6,028 nt of DNA from DATIYF01 sp035517775 (GTDB lineage: Bacteria; Acidobacteriota; Terriglobia; Terriglobales; Acidobacteriaceae). The notes under the pieces were generated by a model, which did not search any database, was not told the DNA's origin, and saw nothing but the letters and a program-made list of their open reading frames with translations. Below are positions 4,881 through 6,028 of the stretch, in pieces (the stretch's first letter is position 1; each line of letters starts with the position of its first letter). Position numbers and translations under genes: made by a program. The stretch covers positions 1-6,028 of the forward strand of contig DATIYF010000122.1 in the NCBI GenBank assembly GCA_035517775.1, in the 5' to 3' direction.

Positions 4881-6028
4881 ATCCAGCTCAGAAATATCAG
4901 CAAGGTTTATCCGGCGAAAGCCGAGGCCAATGGCGGAGTAATCCGCGCGCTGGACAATATCTCCCTGTCGGTCGCCCCTGGCGAGTGGCTAGCCATGATG
5001 GGCCCCTCGGGCTCCGGCAAGTCGACATTGGTCAATCTGATCGGCTGTCTTGACCGTCCCTCGTCGGGAGAAATTCTCCTCGATGGCGAAGACGTTGCCA
5101 GCTTCTCGCCCGCCGATCTAACCCGCGTCCGCGCCGAGAAGATTGGCTTCGTCTTCCAGCAATTCCATATGATCCCCTTCCTCACCGCGCTGGAGAATGT
5201 CATGCTGGCCCAGTACTTTCACAGCATGACGGATGAGCGGGAGGCGCTTGACGCTCTGGAGCGTGTCGGGCTGAAAGACCGTGCTCATCATATCCCGTCA
5301 CAACTCTCCGGCGGCGAACAGCAACGAGTGTGCATCGCCCGGGCGTTGATCAACGACCCAAGAATTGTTCTGGCCGACGAGCCAACCGGCAACCTCGACG
5401 CACAGAATGAAGAAATCGTGTTGCGGCTGCTGCGCGAATTGCACCAGCAGGGACGAACCATCGTCATGGTGACGCACGATCCGGTGGTCGCCCGACTCGC
5501 CGACCGCCGCATCGAACTGCATCACGGAAAAATCGCCGCCCAGGAAGTCTTCTCCATGGCGGATGAAGAGCAGTTCGATGAAGTACTCGAAGAACTATGG
5601 GTATTAGGCGAACATGGAGAGATCGCCGAAGTTGGCCGGATGGAAGTGCATGGCGCGCTGCCCGTCAGCATGGCGGTCGAAAAAATGATGGATATGGGAC
5701 TGGTCACCGCGACCCCCCATCCCCCGCAAAGCCACGGGCACCGCCCCTTCGTGAATCCGTGTCATGATGCGCTTAAGCCCAGCGGCGTCTCCACCGGCGA
5801 TGGCACCATGATCGTCGAGCTGACCCAGCGCGGCCGTCAGCGCGCCGCCGACATCATTCGCCGCCATCGTCTGGCGGAACGGCTATTCACCGATAGCCTG
5901 GCGATGGACAGCGAGACCGAAATCGAGCAGCAAGCCTGCAAGTTCGAGCACATCCTGTCGCCGGAAGCGACCGATAAGATCTGCGCTTTCCTGGGCCATC
6001 CAAGAACATGCCCCCACGGAGCGCCCAT
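4878..6028 (+). CDS. ABC transporter ATPase fused to a DtxR-type metalloregulator module (3'-truncated)
   Basis: The frame stays open from ATG 4878 to the window edge: 383 full codons with no stop. Residues 1-225 form a complete MacB/LolD-type ATPase: Walker A GPSGSGKST (42-50), Q-loop Q94, signature LSGGEQQR (143-150), Walker B IVLADEPT (163-170) with catalytic E168, D-loop GNLD (171-174) and switch H200. It should energise the two permeases encoded just upstream. Family members usually end near residue 225-235, but here the chain continues. Residues about 231-276 look like a winged-helix start, and 315-383 match DtxR/IdeR closely: LTQRGRQRA, IIRRHRLAERLFTD (326-339), ACKFEHILS (353-361), LGHPRTCPHGAP (372-383). 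H330, E334, C354, E357 and H358 fall at positions equivalent to DtxR H79, E83, C102, E105 and H106. An FeoA/SH3-like domain may follow beyond the edge. ATPase and DtxR calls are both strong; the function of the fusion is inferred. Confidence 0.94.
   Translation, partial: MIQLRNISKVYPAKAEANGGVIRALDNISLSVAPGEWLAMMGPSGSGKSTLVNLIGCLDRPSSGEILLDGEDVASFSPADLTRVRAEKIGFVFQQFHMIPFLTALENVMLAQYFHSMTDEREALDALERVGLKDRAHHIPSQLSGGEQQRVCIARALINDPRIVLADEPTGNLDAQNEEIVLRLLRELHQQGRTIVMVTHDPVVARLADRRIELHHGKIAAQEVFSMADEEQFDEVLEELWVLGEHGEIAEVGRMEVHGALPVSMAVEKMMDMGLVTATPHPPQSHGHRPFVNPCHDALKPSGVSTGDGTMIVELTQRGRQRAADIIRRHRLAERLFTDSLAMDSETEIEQQACKFEHILSPEATDKICAFLGHPRTCPHGAP
5542..5558 (+). promoter_or_regulatory. Possible internal ribosome site and start for the DtxR-like module
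   Basis: AGGAAG at 5542-5547 lies 8 nt before an in-frame ATG at 5556 (Met227), exactly where the ATPase ends and the DtxR-like module begins. Initiation here would make a free regulator from the same gene. The spacing is good, but a purine run like this can occur by chance, so this is tentative. Confidence 0.3.
5568..6028 (+). other. DtxR/IdeR-like domain of the fusion protein
   Basis: Residues 231-383 of the fusion. A first helix (FDEVLEELWVLGEHGE, 233-248) aligns with the DtxR/MntR N-terminal helix; E235 and E238 fall near MntR D8 and E11, while DtxR itself has M10. A helix-turn-helix can be followed through IAEVGRMEVHGALPVSMAVEK (249-269) to MMDMGLV (270-276), about three residues longer than in DtxR. 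About 38 residues then separate GLV from the LT..G motif, against roughly 9 in DtxR. The dimerisation and metal-binding part (315-383) is well conserved. C354 at the DtxR C102 position points to Fe(II) rather than Mn(II); the ancillary-site H98 position is E350. Alignment was done by eye. Confidence 0.85.

Noticed and set aside
5837..6028. A - strand frame running to the window edge
   Set aside because: It lies opposite the well-conserved DtxR metal-binding motifs of the fusion gene and has no recognisable content.
1..6028. tRNA or rRNA genes, CRISPR arrays, insertion sequences or long repeats
   Set aside because: None were seen on reading both strands. The DNA is almost fully accounted for by coding sequence, and the two gaps (94-240 and 928-1146) are too short and lack such signatures.

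Overview
The window comes from a GC-rich bacterial chromosome. FtsX/MacB-type permeases with large extracytoplasmic domains, an FTR1 permease and Shine-Dalgarno-like leaders are all visible. The style of the metalloprotease and of the iron operon would fit an Acidobacteriota-like or deltaproteobacterial-like Gram-negative, but no taxonomic marker is present, so this is only an impression.

Layout, all on the + strand: (1) bases 1-93 are the Lys-rich C-terminal tail of an unrecognised gene. (2) Bases 94-240 are a short intergenic gap. (3) Bases 241-927 encode a SprT-like zinc metalloprotease with a complete HExxH motif. (4) Bases 928-1146 are a regulatory gap with a perfect CRP-type half-site pair, a plausible sigma70-type promoter and a 17-bp perfect Fur-box-like palindrome. 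(5) Bases 1147-6028 are a tightly packed iron-transport operon whose genes overlap or lie 1 nt apart: an FTR1-type iron permease fused to a DUF2318/FtrD-like Cys-rich domain, two paralogous FtsX/MacB-type ABC permeases, and an ABC ATPase. The ATPase frame continues without a stop into a DtxR/IdeR-type metalloregulator module and is still open at the window edge.

The operon resembles the iron-acquisition clusters built around P19/FtrA, FtrC (FTR1) and FtrD (DUF2318), and the Campylobacter p19 cluster, where FtsX-type permeases and an ATPase accompany the iron permease. Here FtrC and FtrD are one polypeptide, and no P19 or cupredoxin gene is seen in the window. The working model is that the FTR1-DUF2318 protein moves iron across the inner membrane, the two permeases and ATPase form a MacB-like ABC complex that assists it, and iron controls expression through the palindrome at 1099-1115.

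The most notable feature is the ABC ATPase-DtxR fusion. One protein carries both the motor of an iron-linked ABC complex and an apparent Fe-sensing, DNA-binding-type module. That module has the Cys, Glu and His ligands of the DtxR primary metal site, an unusually long His/Cys-rich insert where the wing should be, and a possible internal start that could release it as a free regulator.
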